Below, piece by piece: positions 43,566 to 52,177 of a stretch of 64,000 nt of DNA; the stretch's first letter is position 1, and every line of letters starts with the position of its first letter. The stretch spans positions 1 through 64,000 of the forward strand of contig VHCJ01000013.1 in NCBI GenBank assembly GCA_016871755.1. Reading direction: 5' to 3'. Under the pieces are notes generated by a model. That model did not search any database. It was not told the origin of the DNA and saw only the letters and a list, made by a program, of their open reading frames with translations. Origin of the DNA: Verrucomicrobiota bacterium (GTDB lineage: Bacteria > Verrucomicrobiota > Verrucomicrobiia > Opitutales > Opitutaceae). A program made the position numbers and the translations under genes.

Positions 43566-43993
43566 GCGTCGGCGAAGCCAGTGGCGGCGGTCGCACGCCT
43601 CACCCGGTGTGTGCGGCGGCCGAATTGCCGCCGGGGCGGCGGCGGATCGTGACGATCGAGGGGAAGTCGATCGGGGTCTTCAACGTCGGCGGCCGCTACT
43701 TCGCGCTCCGCAATCGTTGTCCGCACCGCGGCGCGCCGCTCTGCGAAGGGCAGGTGGTCGACCTCGTCACGGCTCCCGCGCCGTACGCGTGGGAGAACGA
43801 ACGGTTCGGCGAGATCATCCGCTGCCCGTGGCACAGCTGGGAATTCGACCTGACGACGGGCCGTTCGGTGTGCCACCCCGACAGCATCCGAACGAAGAGC
43901 TACCCGGCGGGCGTGGCGGCGCCGACGGAGCACGACCGCGCGGAGGCCTACGAGGCCGCGGAGCGCGGCGGCGTGGTGGTGGTGTGGGTCTGA
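43562..43993 (+). CDS. Rieske [2Fe-2S] ferredoxin-type protein
   Basis: 143 aa. The cluster ligands are clear: Cys53 and His55 in RCPHRGAPLCEG, Cys88 and His91 in CPWHSWEFDLTTG. It is a soluble electron carrier without membrane helix or catalytic domain. Overlap of its start with the amidohydrolase stop suggests co-translation. It may bring electrons to a mononuclear iron enzyme encoded elsewhere, or act structurally with its partner. Confidence 0.93.
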   Translation: MSVGEASGGGRTPHPVCAAAELPPGRRRIVTIEGKSIGVFNVGGRYFALRNRCPHRGAPLCEGQVVDLVTAPAPYAWENERFGEIIRCPWHSWEFDLTTGRSVCHPDSIRTKSYPAGVAAPTEHDRAEAYEAAERGGVVVVWV

Positions 43994-44050
43994 CCGCGTC
44001 CTCGGCGGGAGGACCGGGCAGGCGCTGCGTGACGTTGGCGGTGCGGCGGC

Positions 44051-45577
44051 TCAGGGAGCCGAGCCGGCGACATACACGGCGTACAACCGCACGTCTTCCG
44101 GCCGGACGCCCTCGATGCTCACGCTGAGGTGAAAGAGGCTGCCGTCGGCGGGAAGGGTCGTGCCGGACTTCCAGCGCACCGCCTCCCGGAAACCGTCGGT
44201 CGAGAGCACGGCGGCGTCCGCGCCGCTGTAACCGGCCACCGGACGGAAGCCGCGGTCGAGCAGTTCGATCCGCAGGCGCGCGTTCGGGCCGAGCCCGGAC
44301 ACGTTCACGAACGCCTCCACCGTGCCGGCCGCAGTTTGGAGCGCGCGGGACACGGCGCGTGCCGGTGCACCCCGGAACGGCTGGAGCGCGCCGAGTCGGT
44401 CCCGCGGCCAGGTCACGAGACGCACCCCGCTGCCTTGGTTACCCCGCCAGAGCGAGTACCAGTACAGCGTTTCGTCGCCGACGTTCTCCATGCCCTGTCC
44501 CTGCTGGAGGGCGGGGGCGACGCCGACGGGCCGGCCCGGTTGTTCCCGGGCGGGCACGATGCGGAAGTTGGGAATCGGTTCGTGGAAGTGGATGCCGTCG
44601 TGCGTCAAGGCGAGCCCGAGGTCGATGGCGGCGTCGCCGCGGTCGCCGGTCGCTGCGCCGTGCCACATGCCGTAGATGCCGACGAGGACATTGCCGCGGT
44701 TCCACAGCGCCGCCCCGAGATGGATCTCCTCGTACTGGTGGAGTTGATCATCGGCGCTTGGCCCTCGCAGGTCGGGTCCGCGGTCCAGTCCGACGGCCCC
44801 GGCCGGCGACCAGTGCTCGAAGTCGGCCGAGACGAAGGTCACGAGCCGGCGCACCGGGACGGGACGGTGGACGGTGAGACCGGCCTGCCCGTTCACGTAG
44901 AAGAGACCCTGGTGCTTGGCGATCCCCGCCATCTCGAGGAACGGCCCGACGGGGTTGCGCGGCGATGGAGTCCAGCGCAGACCGTCCGGGCTGAAGGCGA
45001 CGGAGAGGCGCAAGCCGTCCGCGTAGCGGGCGGTGTATGCGATCTTGAACCGGCGCCGCGGGTCCGGGTCCTCGGGGTCGTGCACGACCGCGCCCGTCGA
45101 CCACAGCGTGGGCTCCGGGAGGTCGACGATGTTGTTCTCGCGGGAGCCGTTGAACGAGACGAGGCCGAGGTTGGGCTTGGTCCAGTTCACGCCGTCCTTG
45201 CTCGTCGCGTAGGCGAGGACGCACTTCTCGCGCTCGAATCCGGTCAGCGGGCGCAGCGGACCGTGGTTGCCGTTGTACCAAAGGTGGAACGTGTCGCCGA
45301 TGCGGATGACGCTGCCGTAGTAGAGCAGGGCCTCGTCGTGGGAGCCCGGGGGGCCCGGCGGGATGACGAGGCGCGGCTTTTGGCCGGTGAACAGGCGCGT
45401 CTCGACGTTGTCGCGGAACGGGAAGGCCCGGTCATCGAAGCCGAAAAGCACCGCTTCGGAGAAAGGACCCGGCGCCGGGGCGCCGGGCAGGCCGACCCGG
45501 CCGACGGTGCCCGCGGCGTGCAGGAGGCTGGAGGTGAGCAGGGCGAAGGCGACAAGACGGGGAAGGAACGCGTTCAT
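44051..45577 (-). CDS. Exported beta-propeller protein (paralogue 5)
   Basis: 508 aa from ATG 45577, where the signal peptide starts (MNAFLPRLVAFALLTSSLLHAAG). The propeller has HDEALLYYGSVIRIGDTFHLWYNGN, YATSKDGVNWTKPNLGLVSFNGSRENNIV, DPDPRRRFKIAYTA, VAFSPDGLRWTPSP and HYSP-like strands. The C-terminal sandwich has ARLRIELLDRGFRPVAGYSGADA and ends VRLYAVYVAGSAP. The DGVNWTKPNLG...NNIV block shows relation to the plus-strand paralogues. It is on the opposite strand, forming the far side of the locus. The frame continues upstream of ATG 45577 but lacks family similarity there. Confidence 0.72.
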   Translation of the reverse strand: MNAFLPRLVAFALLTSSLLHAAGTVGRVGLPGAPAPGPFSEAVLFGFDDRAFPFRDNVETRLFTGQKPRLVIPPGPPGSHDEALLYYGSVIRIGDTFHLWYNGNHGPLRPLTGFEREKCVLAYATSKDGVNWTKPNLGLVSFNGSRENNIVDLPEPTLWSTGAVVHDPEDPDPRRRFKIAYTARYADGLRLSVAFSPDGLRWTPSPRNPVGPFLEMAGIAKHQGLFYVNGQAGLTVHRPVPVRRLVTFVSADFEHWSPAGAVGLDRGPDLRGPSADDQLHQYEEIHLGAALWNRGNVLVGIYGMWHGAATGDRGDAAIDLGLALTHDGIHFHEPIPNFRIVPAREQPGRPVGVAPALQQGQGMENVGDETLYWYSLWRGNQGSGVRLVTWPRDRLGALQPFRGAPARAVSRALQTAAGTVEAFVNVSGLGPNARLRIELLDRGFRPVAGYSGADAAVLSTDGFREAVRWKSGTTLPADGSLFHLSVSIEGVRPEDVRLYAVYVAGSAP

Positions 45578-45776
45578 GGCTGGAAGGGATGGACGGGTCG
45601 CGGCCGTGGTGTGGGTGGAAGCCGATGAACGGCCCCGTTGATGACTGATTGGCGGAGGCGCCGTACGCGCTACAATCACACTCTCGCCGCTCGCGTTGGC
45701 AGATTCGCTTGGCGGCGGCGGTGCGCGCCGGCGGGTGTCGCAGTTGGGCCCGGCGGCCGCGCCGCGACCGGCGCAC

Positions 45777-47537
45777 TCAGCGAAGCCGGAAACCGTAGAG
45801 GTTTGCATCGGTCATCTCCACGAACAGGACGACGCGGCGGCCGCGCAGGCCGGCGAGGCTGGTGCCTTCGGCGAAGCGGACCGGGTGCTCGATCGCGTTG
45901 GCCGTGATCGGCGCGCCGTCCGACAGCGCGAAGCCCGGCAGGACGTTCTGCGTCATCAGGTGCGGGTCGGAGCTGGGCGTCGTGCCCTTGAGCGTGAGGA
46001 CCGGCTTGTACTCGTAGATGCCGACGCGGACCTGGCCGCGGCTGCCGTCGACGTTGATTTGCAGCGTGTCGCCGGTCACGACGAACGGCTTCGTGATCAG
46101 CGTCTCCCGCTGGGTCCCGGCGCGCAGGCTGACGTACCGGTGATGTTTCTGCGTGTAGAGCGCGATGCGTCCGCGCCGGAGGCGGTCGCGGTAGTAGGTT
46201 CCCATCTCCCGGTTGGCACGCACGGAGAGATGGTCGCCGTCGTGGACTCCCACGTAGAACCAATCCTCGTCCCCGACCCGCACGGGCGGACCGCCCCAGA
46301 TCACCATCCGGTCGATGCTGTCCTCCTCGGTGCCGTGGGGGATCCAGGCCTCGCGGCTGGAGGTCCGATCCCACGAGCGCCCACCGTCGCGGCTGATCGT
46401 GATGCGCAGTTCGTTGGTGCCCTTGCGGGCCCATGGCCAGACGAACGGATTTTGCTCGCTCGTGGGGAAGGGCCAGCCCTGCGTCCGCCCCTGCATTTCC
46501 GGGGCGGAGGGATCGAGCACCGGCCCGCCGTCGGGATCGGTCCGGTCGCTGTTGAACCAGCTGAGCAGTCCCAACACCACGCCGTCGGTTGCGTAGGGGA
46601 ACAGCATCATCGGCTCCGCATAGTGGTCGGGCCGGTGCGGGTCGGCGGCATCCGGCACCAAGGCGATATCGGAGCGCCATTCCTTGAGGTCGGGAGAGGA
46701 GAAGCGCGCGATCTGGCGCGAGGGCAGCCAGCGGGGAATGGCGTTCTGCACCATCGCCACCCACTCCTCGTGCAGCGGATCCCAGAAGCTGAGGAGATTG
46801 TGGCGCGTGCTGAAACGCCCCTCGACCTTGATCAGCTTCCCCCGCCACTCCGGATCGCGTGCGGGATCCGGCAAGTCCGCCGCGAAGTACGCCTGACCCC
46901 CGAAGGTGACCGCGTAGCGCCGGGCGGGATCGCTGACTTGGCCGTATTGACCGAGGTCCGCGAGCACGGCGGGCGCACCTAGGTTGTTGTCGCGGCTGCT
47001 CCCGGTGGGGGACGGGAACGGCGCGTGGGTGTGCGGATCGACGCCCGTCGGGGCGTCGACCAACCCGAGGCGCGGTTTCTCCCAGTGGATGCCGTCGCGG
47101 CTGGTGGCAAACGCATCGGTCTCCACGTACTGCTGGGCGCGGTCACGGGGCCGTGGGTCGGGCACGCGGGTCCGCCAAGCGCCGTCTGCGTACACGACCT
47201 GGGAGTGATTTGCGGAGCGCGCGTCCGTGTTCGGAATCCACCACTGCGCGGTGTAGTAGGCGAGAAAGGTCCCGTCCCCGGTGCGTCCGACGAAGGCCGG
47301 GCGGACGCCGGAGGTCTCCCATGGTTGGTCGGCGTCGATCACCACGCCCTGCCAGCGCGGCCGATGCACGACCCGGTCCAGCCCCGTGCTTCGCGCCACC
47401 GCATGATCATCGAGAAAGAGCTGCCACTGGGCGGCGTCGAGGTCGGGCGCGGCGCCGGCCTCGGCCAGCGCCGCCAACCCGGCGAGGGCGAGGCCATGAA
47501 CGCTGAACGTTTTCGCCTGGCGGTTCCAGCGGTGCAT
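45777..47537 (-). CDS. Exported beta-propeller protein (paralogue 6)
   Basis: 586 aa from ATG 47537 (signal region RQAKTFSVHGLALAGLAALAEAGA). It aligns along its whole length with paralogue 3 (34800): LDAAQWQLFLDDHAVARSTGLDRVVHRP, DGIHWEKPRLGLVDAPTG, HNLLSFWDPLHEEWVAMVQN, PFVWPWARKGTNELRITISRDGGRSWDRTSSR, GRIALYTQKHHRYVSLRAGTQRETLI and VVLFVEMTDANLYGFRLR. The long identical stretches suggest a recent duplication with inversion. The signal peptide is only moderately hydrophobic, so export is likely but not certain. Candidate operator B lies about 60 bp upstream. Confidence 0.75.
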   Translation of the reverse strand: MHRWNRQAKTFSVHGLALAGLAALAEAGAAPDLDAAQWQLFLDDHAVARSTGLDRVVHRPRWQGVVIDADQPWETSGVRPAFVGRTGDGTFLAYYTAQWWIPNTDARSANHSQVVYADGAWRTRVPDPRPRDRAQQYVETDAFATSRDGIHWEKPRLGLVDAPTGVDPHTHAPFPSPTGSSRDNNLGAPAVLADLGQYGQVSDPARRYAVTFGGQAYFAADLPDPARDPEWRGKLIKVEGRFSTRHNLLSFWDPLHEEWVAMVQNAIPRWLPSRQIARFSSPDLKEWRSDIALVPDAADPHRPDHYAEPMMLFPYATDGVVLGLLSWFNSDRTDPDGGPVLDPSAPEMQGRTQGWPFPTSEQNPFVWPWARKGTNELRITISRDGGRSWDRTSSREAWIPHGTEEDSIDRMVIWGGPPVRVGDEDWFYVGVHDGDHLSVRANREMGTYYRDRLRRGRIALYTQKHHRYVSLRAGTQRETLITKPFVVTGDTLQINVDGSRGQVRVGIYEYKPVLTLKGTTPSSDPHLMTQNVLPGFALSDGAPITANAIEHPVRFAEGTSLAGLRGRRVVLFVEMTDANLYGFRLR

Positions 47538-47587
47538 CGGGGTAGTCAGGGAGCCTGCCGATCCTTTCCCCCAACTCAAGCCATGGA

Positions 47588-47612
47588 CACTGGACTGATC
47601 GACTGACCAGTG
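47588..47612 (-). promoter_or_regulatory. Candidate operator B upstream of propeller paralogue 6
   Basis: CACTGG (47588-47593) and CCAGTG (47607-47612) form an inverted repeat with a 13-bp spacer. Inside it, 47598-47611 read on the minus strand is ACTGGTCAGTCGAT, identical to 14 bases upstream of the TonB receptor. It is about 60 bp before the start of the gene it precedes, a normal operator position. Confidence 0.45.
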
Positions 47613-47675
47613 TGGGGCCGCGCCGCGCTCGAAGTTCCGGCCGACGTTCCCGTCCCCCGCTGTAGAGGATCTTTG

Positions 47676-47695
47676 TCGGGACGTAAGTGTCCCGA
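47676..47695. promoter_or_regulatory. Perfect 7-bp inverted repeat in divergent promoter region
   Basis: TCGGGAC (47676-47682) and GTCCCGA (47689-47695) with a 6-nt spacer GTAAGT, in the gap between the minus-strand propeller gene and the small exported protein. It could be an operator or a leader hairpin. A possible promoter for the small protein follows: TTGCGT (47731-47736), 16 bp, TAGTTT (47753-47758). Confidence 0.35.
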
Positions 47696-47816
47696 GCAGG
47701 CGGCACTTGTGAAACGCGCGGGATTGGCGGTTGCGTGTCCGGCTTTCGACTCTAGTTTCTGGGGCATCGGTTCAGCCTCTCCGTCAACCTCTCAATCGTC
47801 GGTCTACGCAATCGTC

Positions 47817-48140
47817 ATGAACAAGTTCATTGCTCTCATCGCTACCTCCCTGTTCGCGGCTGGGATCGGTTTCGCTTCTGATGCCAAGGAGCAGACCCTC
47901 ACCGGCAAGGCTATGTGCGCCAAGTGCGAGCTGAGTGAGGCGGACAAGTGCACCAACGCCCTGCAGGTCGCCGCCAAGGATGGCAAGGTCACGACCTACC
48001 TGCTCGCCGACAACAAGGTGAGCAAAGACTTTCACAGCAAGGTGTGCATGACCGTTCTCGACGGCGTCTCGGTGACCGGCACCGTGAAGTCGGAAGGCGG
48101 AAAGCAGATCATCACCGCTTCGAAGATCGAAACGAAGTAA
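47817..48140 (+). CDS. Small exported protein with paired cysteines
   Basis: 107 aa. Signal peptide (residues 1-20, KFIALIATSLFAAGIGFA) followed by a short domain with MCAKCELSEADKC near residues 36-48 and SKVC near 80. Four cysteines and the GKAMCAKCEL start resemble small periplasmic DUF6370-like proteins, suggesting a metal or copper-binding or redox role; the match is weak. ATG 47817 gives a clean signal peptide; the longer frame upstream does not. Its codon use (more AAG/AAC, fewer GC-rich alanines) differs mildly from neighbours, as expected for a highly expressed small protein. Confidence 0.7.
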   Translation: MNKFIALIATSLFAAGIGFASDAKEQTLTGKAMCAKCELSEADKCTNALQVAAKDGKVTTYLLADNKVSKDFHSKVCMTVLDGVSVTGTVKSEGGKQIITASKIETK

Positions 48141-48352
48141 GGCGTCGTGCCGGCGCTTGGCGGGTTTGCCAAGCGTGGCCGCCGCAGCTTTCGTTTCGCC
48201 GCGCTGGCCCCGGGTCCCATCTGTGGTCGGCACGGGGCTTTGCGCTGGTTCAGCCGCCGTTGCCCGTGCCTGCGGCGCGGCTGCGGCGCGGGAGAGTTGT
48301 TCCTTTCATTCGATTGGACACCCCACCAGGGGCCTCCCAGGATCTTCGATTC

Positions 48353-49078
48353 ATGGAGACCGTGCTTGTCACAGGATCATCGGGGCGCGTGGGCCGCGCG
48401 GCGGTGGCGGAGTTGCGCCAGCGGGGGCATGCGGTGCGCGGACTCGACCGCGTTCCCTCGGCCGGTTTGCCGGAGACGGAAATCGCCGACCTCTGCGACC
48501 GCGCCGCGCTGGATCGGGTGATGGCGGGGGTCAACTGCCTCATTCACCTCGCGGCCACGCCGGATGACGACGACTTCGTGACCCAGCTCCTGCCGAACAA
48601 CCTCGTCGGGCTGCACCACGTGATGGAGTCGGCGCGGCTTGCCGGGGTGCGTCGGATCGTGCTCGCCAGCAGCGTGCAGGTGAACTGGTGGCAGCATGAA
48701 CGAGGACCGTACCCGATCCGCGAGAGCGATCCGATTTCGCCGAAAGGTTGGTATGCGGCGACGAAGATGTTTCTCGAGGCGATCGGCCGCGGTTTTACGG
48801 AACTGCACGGCCTCTCCGTGATCGTCGCCCGCTTGGGCGGCTGTCCCCGCCCGGGTCAGGAGGCCATGGTGGCGGCGAGCCCCGCCCTGCAGGACATCTA
48901 CCTCAGCCCCGGCGACGTCGGACGCTTTCTCGCCTGCTGCGTGGAGGCGCCGCCGGAGGTCCGGTTTCTGACCGTCGCGGCCACGAGCCATCCGGTGCAG
49001 ACCGCGCATTTTGACCTGACCGTGGCGGAGACGGTGCTCGGCTACCGGCCGAGGGATCGTTGGCCAGAGGGAATGTGA
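48353..49078 (+). CDS. NAD-dependent epimerase/dehydratase, uronate dehydrogenase-like
   Basis: 241 aa. An extended SDR: VLVTGSSGRVGR at the N-terminus (TGxxGxxG), LIHLAA near residue 63, ASSVQVN near 100 and the catalytic pair in GWYAATKMFLE (Tyr and Lys near 130). Length and layout are those of uronate dehydrogenase, which oxidises D-galacturonate or D-glucuronate to the aldaro-lactone. That would fit the sugar-acid genes elsewhere in the window, but other sugar epimerases share the pattern. ATG 48353 begins right at the nucleotide-binding strand. No operon partner; 212 bp of apparently empty sequence precede it. Confidence 0.83.
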   Translation: METVLVTGSSGRVGRAAVAELRQRGHAVRGLDRVPSAGLPETEIADLCDRAALDRVMAGVNCLIHLAATPDDDDFVTQLLPNNLVGLHHVMESARLAGVRRIVLASSVQVNWWQHERGPYPIRESDPISPKGWYAATKMFLEAIGRGFTELHGLSVIVARLGGCPRPGQEAMVAASPALQDIYLSPGDVGRFLACCVEAPPEVRFLTVAATSHPVQTAHFDLTVAETVLGYRPRDRWPEGM

Positions 49079-49341
49079 AGGGACACTCGGCTTACTGGCC
49101 CTGAGGCTTCGGATTGAGGGGCAGCGCTTCGCATTCCCGGGCGGGCAGTGCGGTTTTCCACGCTGGGGTGAAGTCCCTTTGACAGGCGGCGCGTGGGGGC
49201 GTACGCAACGATTACCTCTTGGTTACGCAACCCTAGCCATCGTTGGCTGAGAAGTTATGACTGCAGAAACCCCGTCGGCGTCGAATCCGGCCAAGAGCCG
49301 TTGGTTTTACCCTGTTGCTTCCGGTCAGATCCGCAACCCCC
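49079..49341. other. 263-bp intergenic region of lower GC content
   Basis: Lies between the convergent epimerase and pRiA4b ORF-3-like genes. The part from about 49190 is visibly richer in A and T than the flanks. No gene, terminator or repeat recognised. Confidence 0.4.
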
Positions 49342-49890
49342 TCATACCGGTAGCTTAGCGAGGCGTTCTTGCACGGACGCCTGGTCAAAAGCCTTGGGAT
49401 CAAACGGCTCTCGCAGCCAATCCAAGTAGCGCGCTCGCTCGGGGTGATCCTTGACGCTCATGGCCTCGCACAAAGCGAGGTAGCCCGGAATGCCGCCGAC
49501 GTCTTCCGGGGGACAGGCCCCTTCGCCGAGGATGCACTCGGCCCGCCGCCGGCGCTTCGCACAAGGGATGATTGCCTTCACGATGAGGTCGTGATCCCAA
49601 AAGTCGCCGAAGTCGTACACGTAGGAAACACGATCCCCTTTCTCGCCGACCAACTGATTGAGCGTGACCTCCGCCTCGTTCAGGCTGTCCGACAGGGTGT
49701 CGCCCTCCTCAGACTCCGGTTCGTACGTGCCGAACGTCGAGCGGAAGAGATGCAGATGTGAGTTCGTCCAACCCATGCTCCTCTGAATGACGGCGTGAAG
49801 TTTGGGGAGCTTGATCGTCGAGGGCACAAGCACTCCTCTCCAGACGGGCGTCCCTTTCAGACGGATCTCAAGGGCGGTTTCGGTTGGCAT
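49342..49890 (-). CDS. Plasmid pRiA4b ORF-3 family protein
   Basis: 182 aa from ATG 49890. The order of motifs is typical: IRLKGTPVWRGVLVPSTIKLPKLHAVIQRSMGW, SHLHLF, the acidic SEEGDTLSDS, VSYVYDFGDFWDHDL, CPPEDVGGIPGYLAL and LDWLREPFDPKAFD. The family is often near mobile elements and has no firm function. Its GC content is lower than that of neighbours and it stands alone next to a tRNA gene, which fits acquisition by transfer. A longer start upstream adds 11 residues without similarity. Confidence 0.88.
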   Translation of the reverse strand: MPTETALEIRLKGTPVWRGVLVPSTIKLPKLHAVIQRSMGWTNSHLHLFRSTFGTYEPESEEGDTLSDSLNEAEVTLNQLVGEKGDRVSYVYDFGDFWDHDLIVKAIIPCAKRRRRAECILGEGACPPEDVGGIPGYLALCEAMSVKDHPERARYLDWLREPFDPKAFDQASVQERLAKLPV

Positions 49891-50144
49891 GGTTCGGCGC
49901 GAGGAGTCCAACGCTCGACGCATATCCTGACCCTACTAGGTGGCGAGGGAAGATTTCTCAGTTGTGCTCGGCGCGGAGCGCTTGTGGGCGGAGATCCCCG
50001 TCAGTTCGTCGCGAGGGTCGAACCGGGGAAATCGCCAGCGCGCCGAGTCGGAAATCGGTCGTCGGCAATCCCACTTGAAGCGCATGGGTCAGGAGAGCCT
50101 GCGCGTCCGCTTCCAGGTATTTCCGGGACCATCACTCTCCCCCT

Positions 50145-50178
50145 AAACAAAAACCCCTAACGCTTTGGGCGTCAGGGG
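50145..50178 (-). terminator. Rho-independent terminator of tRNA-Asp
   Basis: On the minus strand, CCCCTGACGC pairs with GCGTTAGGGG (one G-U pair) across a 5-nt loop, then TTTTTGTTT. It begins 7 bases after the tRNA 3' end and is the clearest intrinsic terminator in the window. Confidence 0.9.
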
Positions 50179-50184
50179 GTAAAC

Positions 50185-50261
50185 TGGCGGGATGGACGGG
50201 ACTCGAACCCGCGACCTTCTGCGTGACAGGCAGACGCTCTAACCAGCTGAGCTACCACCCC
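50185..50261 (-). tRNA. tRNA-Asp (GTC)
   Basis: 77 nt including an encoded CCA. Acceptor GGGGTGG pairs with CCATCCC (one G-U). The D arm is GCTC/GAGC, the anticodon stem TCTGC/GCAGA with loop CTGTCAC gives anticodon GTC (aspartate), and the T arm is GCGGG-TTCGAGT-CCCGT. An intrinsic terminator follows at once. Confidence 0.96.
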
Positions 50262-50383
50262 GAAGTGGGAAAAGACTGCGGACGCTAGGTTCGCGGCAAA
50301 GTGAGTCAAGCGTCGTTTTGACGGTCTCGGAAAACCGGGGTTCGGCGCCCGTCAACCGCTGGAAGGACGGGGCCGCGCCGGGT

Positions 50384-52177
50384 TCAGGCCCGGGCCGTTC
50401 CCCAGGTGTCCTTCAGGGTAATCGTCCGGTTGAACACCAACCGATCCGCGCGACTGTCAACCGAGTCCGACGTGAAATAACCGAGTCGCTCAAACTGCAC
50501 GCACTCGCCGGGCTGAGCCGTCGCGAGGGCGGTCTCAAGCTTCGCGGAGACCGTCTCGAGGGAGCGGGGATTCAGGACTTTGAGAAAATCCTCCTCGGCC
50601 GCGGGCTCCGGGACCGTGAAGAGGCGGTCGTACAGGCGGACTTCGGCGTCCACGCAGTGGCTGGCGCTGACCCAGTGGATCGTGCCTTTGACCTTGCGGT
50701 CGGCATTCGGCTGGCCCGCCCGGGTCGTGAGGTCAGCCGTGCAGCGCAACTCCACGAGCCGGCCGTCTGCATCCTTGATGATTTCGTCGAGGCGGATGAT
50801 GCAGGCGTACTTCAGGCGGACTTCGCCGCCGGGCTTCAGGCGGAAATACCTCGGTGGCGGCACTTCCGCGAAGTCGTCCGACTCGATGTAGACTTCGCGG
50901 GTCAGGGGCACCGGGCGGGTCGTGGGGTTCTCGGCCTGCGGATGGTTGGTCGCGCGGCACTCCACGCTCTCTTTCGGGGCGAGGTTCGTGAGGACCACGC
51001 GAATCGGCTTCAGAACTGCGAGGCGGCGCGGCGAAGCGGCGTTAAGTTCGTCGCGCACGGTGTGCTCGAAGAGCGCGATGTCCGTGACGCTGTCGTACTT
51101 AGTCACGCCGACGCTCGTCACGAACCGGCGCAGCGCGGCGGCCGGGACGCCGCGGCGACGCAGGCCCGACAGCGTGGCGAGGCGGGGGTCATCCCATCCG
51201 GAGACCACGCCTTCCTCGACCAGCTTGAGGAGGCGGCGCTTGGAGATGAGCGTGTAGCTCGGCACCAGCTTCGCGAACTCGTACTGGTGCGGCAGGGGAC
51301 GGGGAAGGTTGAGGCGCGCGAGGATCCAGTCGTAGAGCGGACGGTGATCGACGAATTCGAGGGTGCAGATGCTGTGCGTGATGCCTTCGAGGTAGTCGCT
51401 CAGGCAGTGCGCGTAGTCGTAGAGAGGATAAATGCACCAACCGGCGCCGGCGTGGTGGTGGGCGACGTGGCGGATGCGGTAGAGCAGGGGATCGCGCAGC
51501 CACACGTTCGGCGAGGCCATGTCGATGCGGGCGCGCAGCGAGCGCGTACCGTCAGGGAACTCGCCCGCGCGCATGCGCTGGAAGAGATCGAGGTTCTCCG
51601 CGACCGAGCGGCTGCGGTAGGGCGACTCCCGGCCGGGGCGATCCGGAGCGCCGCGGTACTCGTCGGTATCCTTGGGCGACAGGTCGCACACGTACGCATC
51701 GCCGTTGCGGATCAGCGTGAGGGCGTACTCGTAGAGCGCGTCGAAGTAGTCGCTGGCGAAGAAGGCCTCGCAGTCCGCGTCCTTCGCGCCGGCCGGCGCC
51801 GGGCCGATCAGGCGGTCGGTGCGCCCGTCCGCCACCGTGCGCGTCTCCGGCTTGGCGCCGCGCGACTTCACGCCGAGGCAGTGGTCGGCCCAGCCTTGGA
51901 TCAGCCAACGGACATCGGTGGTGATGGAGTCGACGTACTCGACGTCCTCCTTGACCGGATTGGTGTCGTCGAAGCGGAGGTTGCAGCGGCCGTTCTGCTC
52001 GCGGGCGATGCCGAAGTTGAGGCAGATCGACTTGGCGTGGCCGATGTGGAGGTAGCCGTTGGGCTCCGGCGGGAAGCGCGTGACGATGGACGTGTGCCGT
52101 CCGGCTGCGAGGTCGGCCGCGACGATGTCGCGAATGAAGTCGCTGGGAGGGGCGGAGGTGCTCGGGTCCACGGACAT
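50384..52177 (-). CDS. glnS: Glutaminyl-tRNA synthetase
   Basis: 597 aa from ATG 52177. A class I synthetase that charges tRNA-Gln. Class I motifs: FPPEPNGYLHIGHAKS (HIGH, near residue 40) and LISKRRL (KMSKR equivalent). GlnRS-specific blocks include LRFDDTNPVKEDVEYVDSI, YPLYDYAHCLSDYLEGITHSICTLEF and the C-terminal anticodon-binding barrels with ESDDFAEVPPPRYFRL and VFNRTITLKDTW. The stop is 122 bp from the tRNA gene. The leader directly before the ATG is ACCTCCC, not a Shine-Dalgarno. A 14-residue longer start exists but adds no family similarity. Confidence 0.97.
   Translation of the reverse strand: MSVDPSTSAPPSDFIRDIVAADLAAGRHTSIVTRFPPEPNGYLHIGHAKSICLNFGIAREQNGRCNLRFDDTNPVKEDVEYVDSITTDVRWLIQGWADHCLGVKSRGAKPETRTVADGRTDRLIGPAPAGAKDADCEAFFASDYFDALYEYALTLIRNGDAYVCDLSPKDTDEYRGAPDRPGRESPYRSRSVAENLDLFQRMRAGEFPDGTRSLRARIDMASPNVWLRDPLLYRIRHVAHHHAGAGWCIYPLYDYAHCLSDYLEGITHSICTLEFVDHRPLYDWILARLNLPRPLPHQYEFAKLVPSYTLISKRRLLKLVEEGVVSGWDDPRLATLSGLRRRGVPAAALRRFVTSVGVTKYDSVTDIALFEHTVRDELNAASPRRLAVLKPIRVVLTNLAPKESVECRATNHPQAENPTTRPVPLTREVYIESDDFAEVPPPRYFRLKPGGEVRLKYACIIRLDEIIKDADGRLVELRCTADLTTRAGQPNADRKVKGTIHWVSASHCVDAEVRLYDRLFTVPEPAAEEDFLKVLNPRSLETVSAKLETALATAQPGECVQFERLGYFTSDSVDSRADRLVFNRTITLKDTWGTARA

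Noticed and set aside
49342-49890. Transposase
   Set aside because: The pRiA4b ORF-3 family is associated with mobile DNA but has no transposase catalytic motif, and no terminal inverted repeats flank it.
50185-50261. tRNA-Asp as an att site with a repeated 3' end
   Set aside because: No second copy of the tRNA 3' segment was seen in the window, and no integrase is present.
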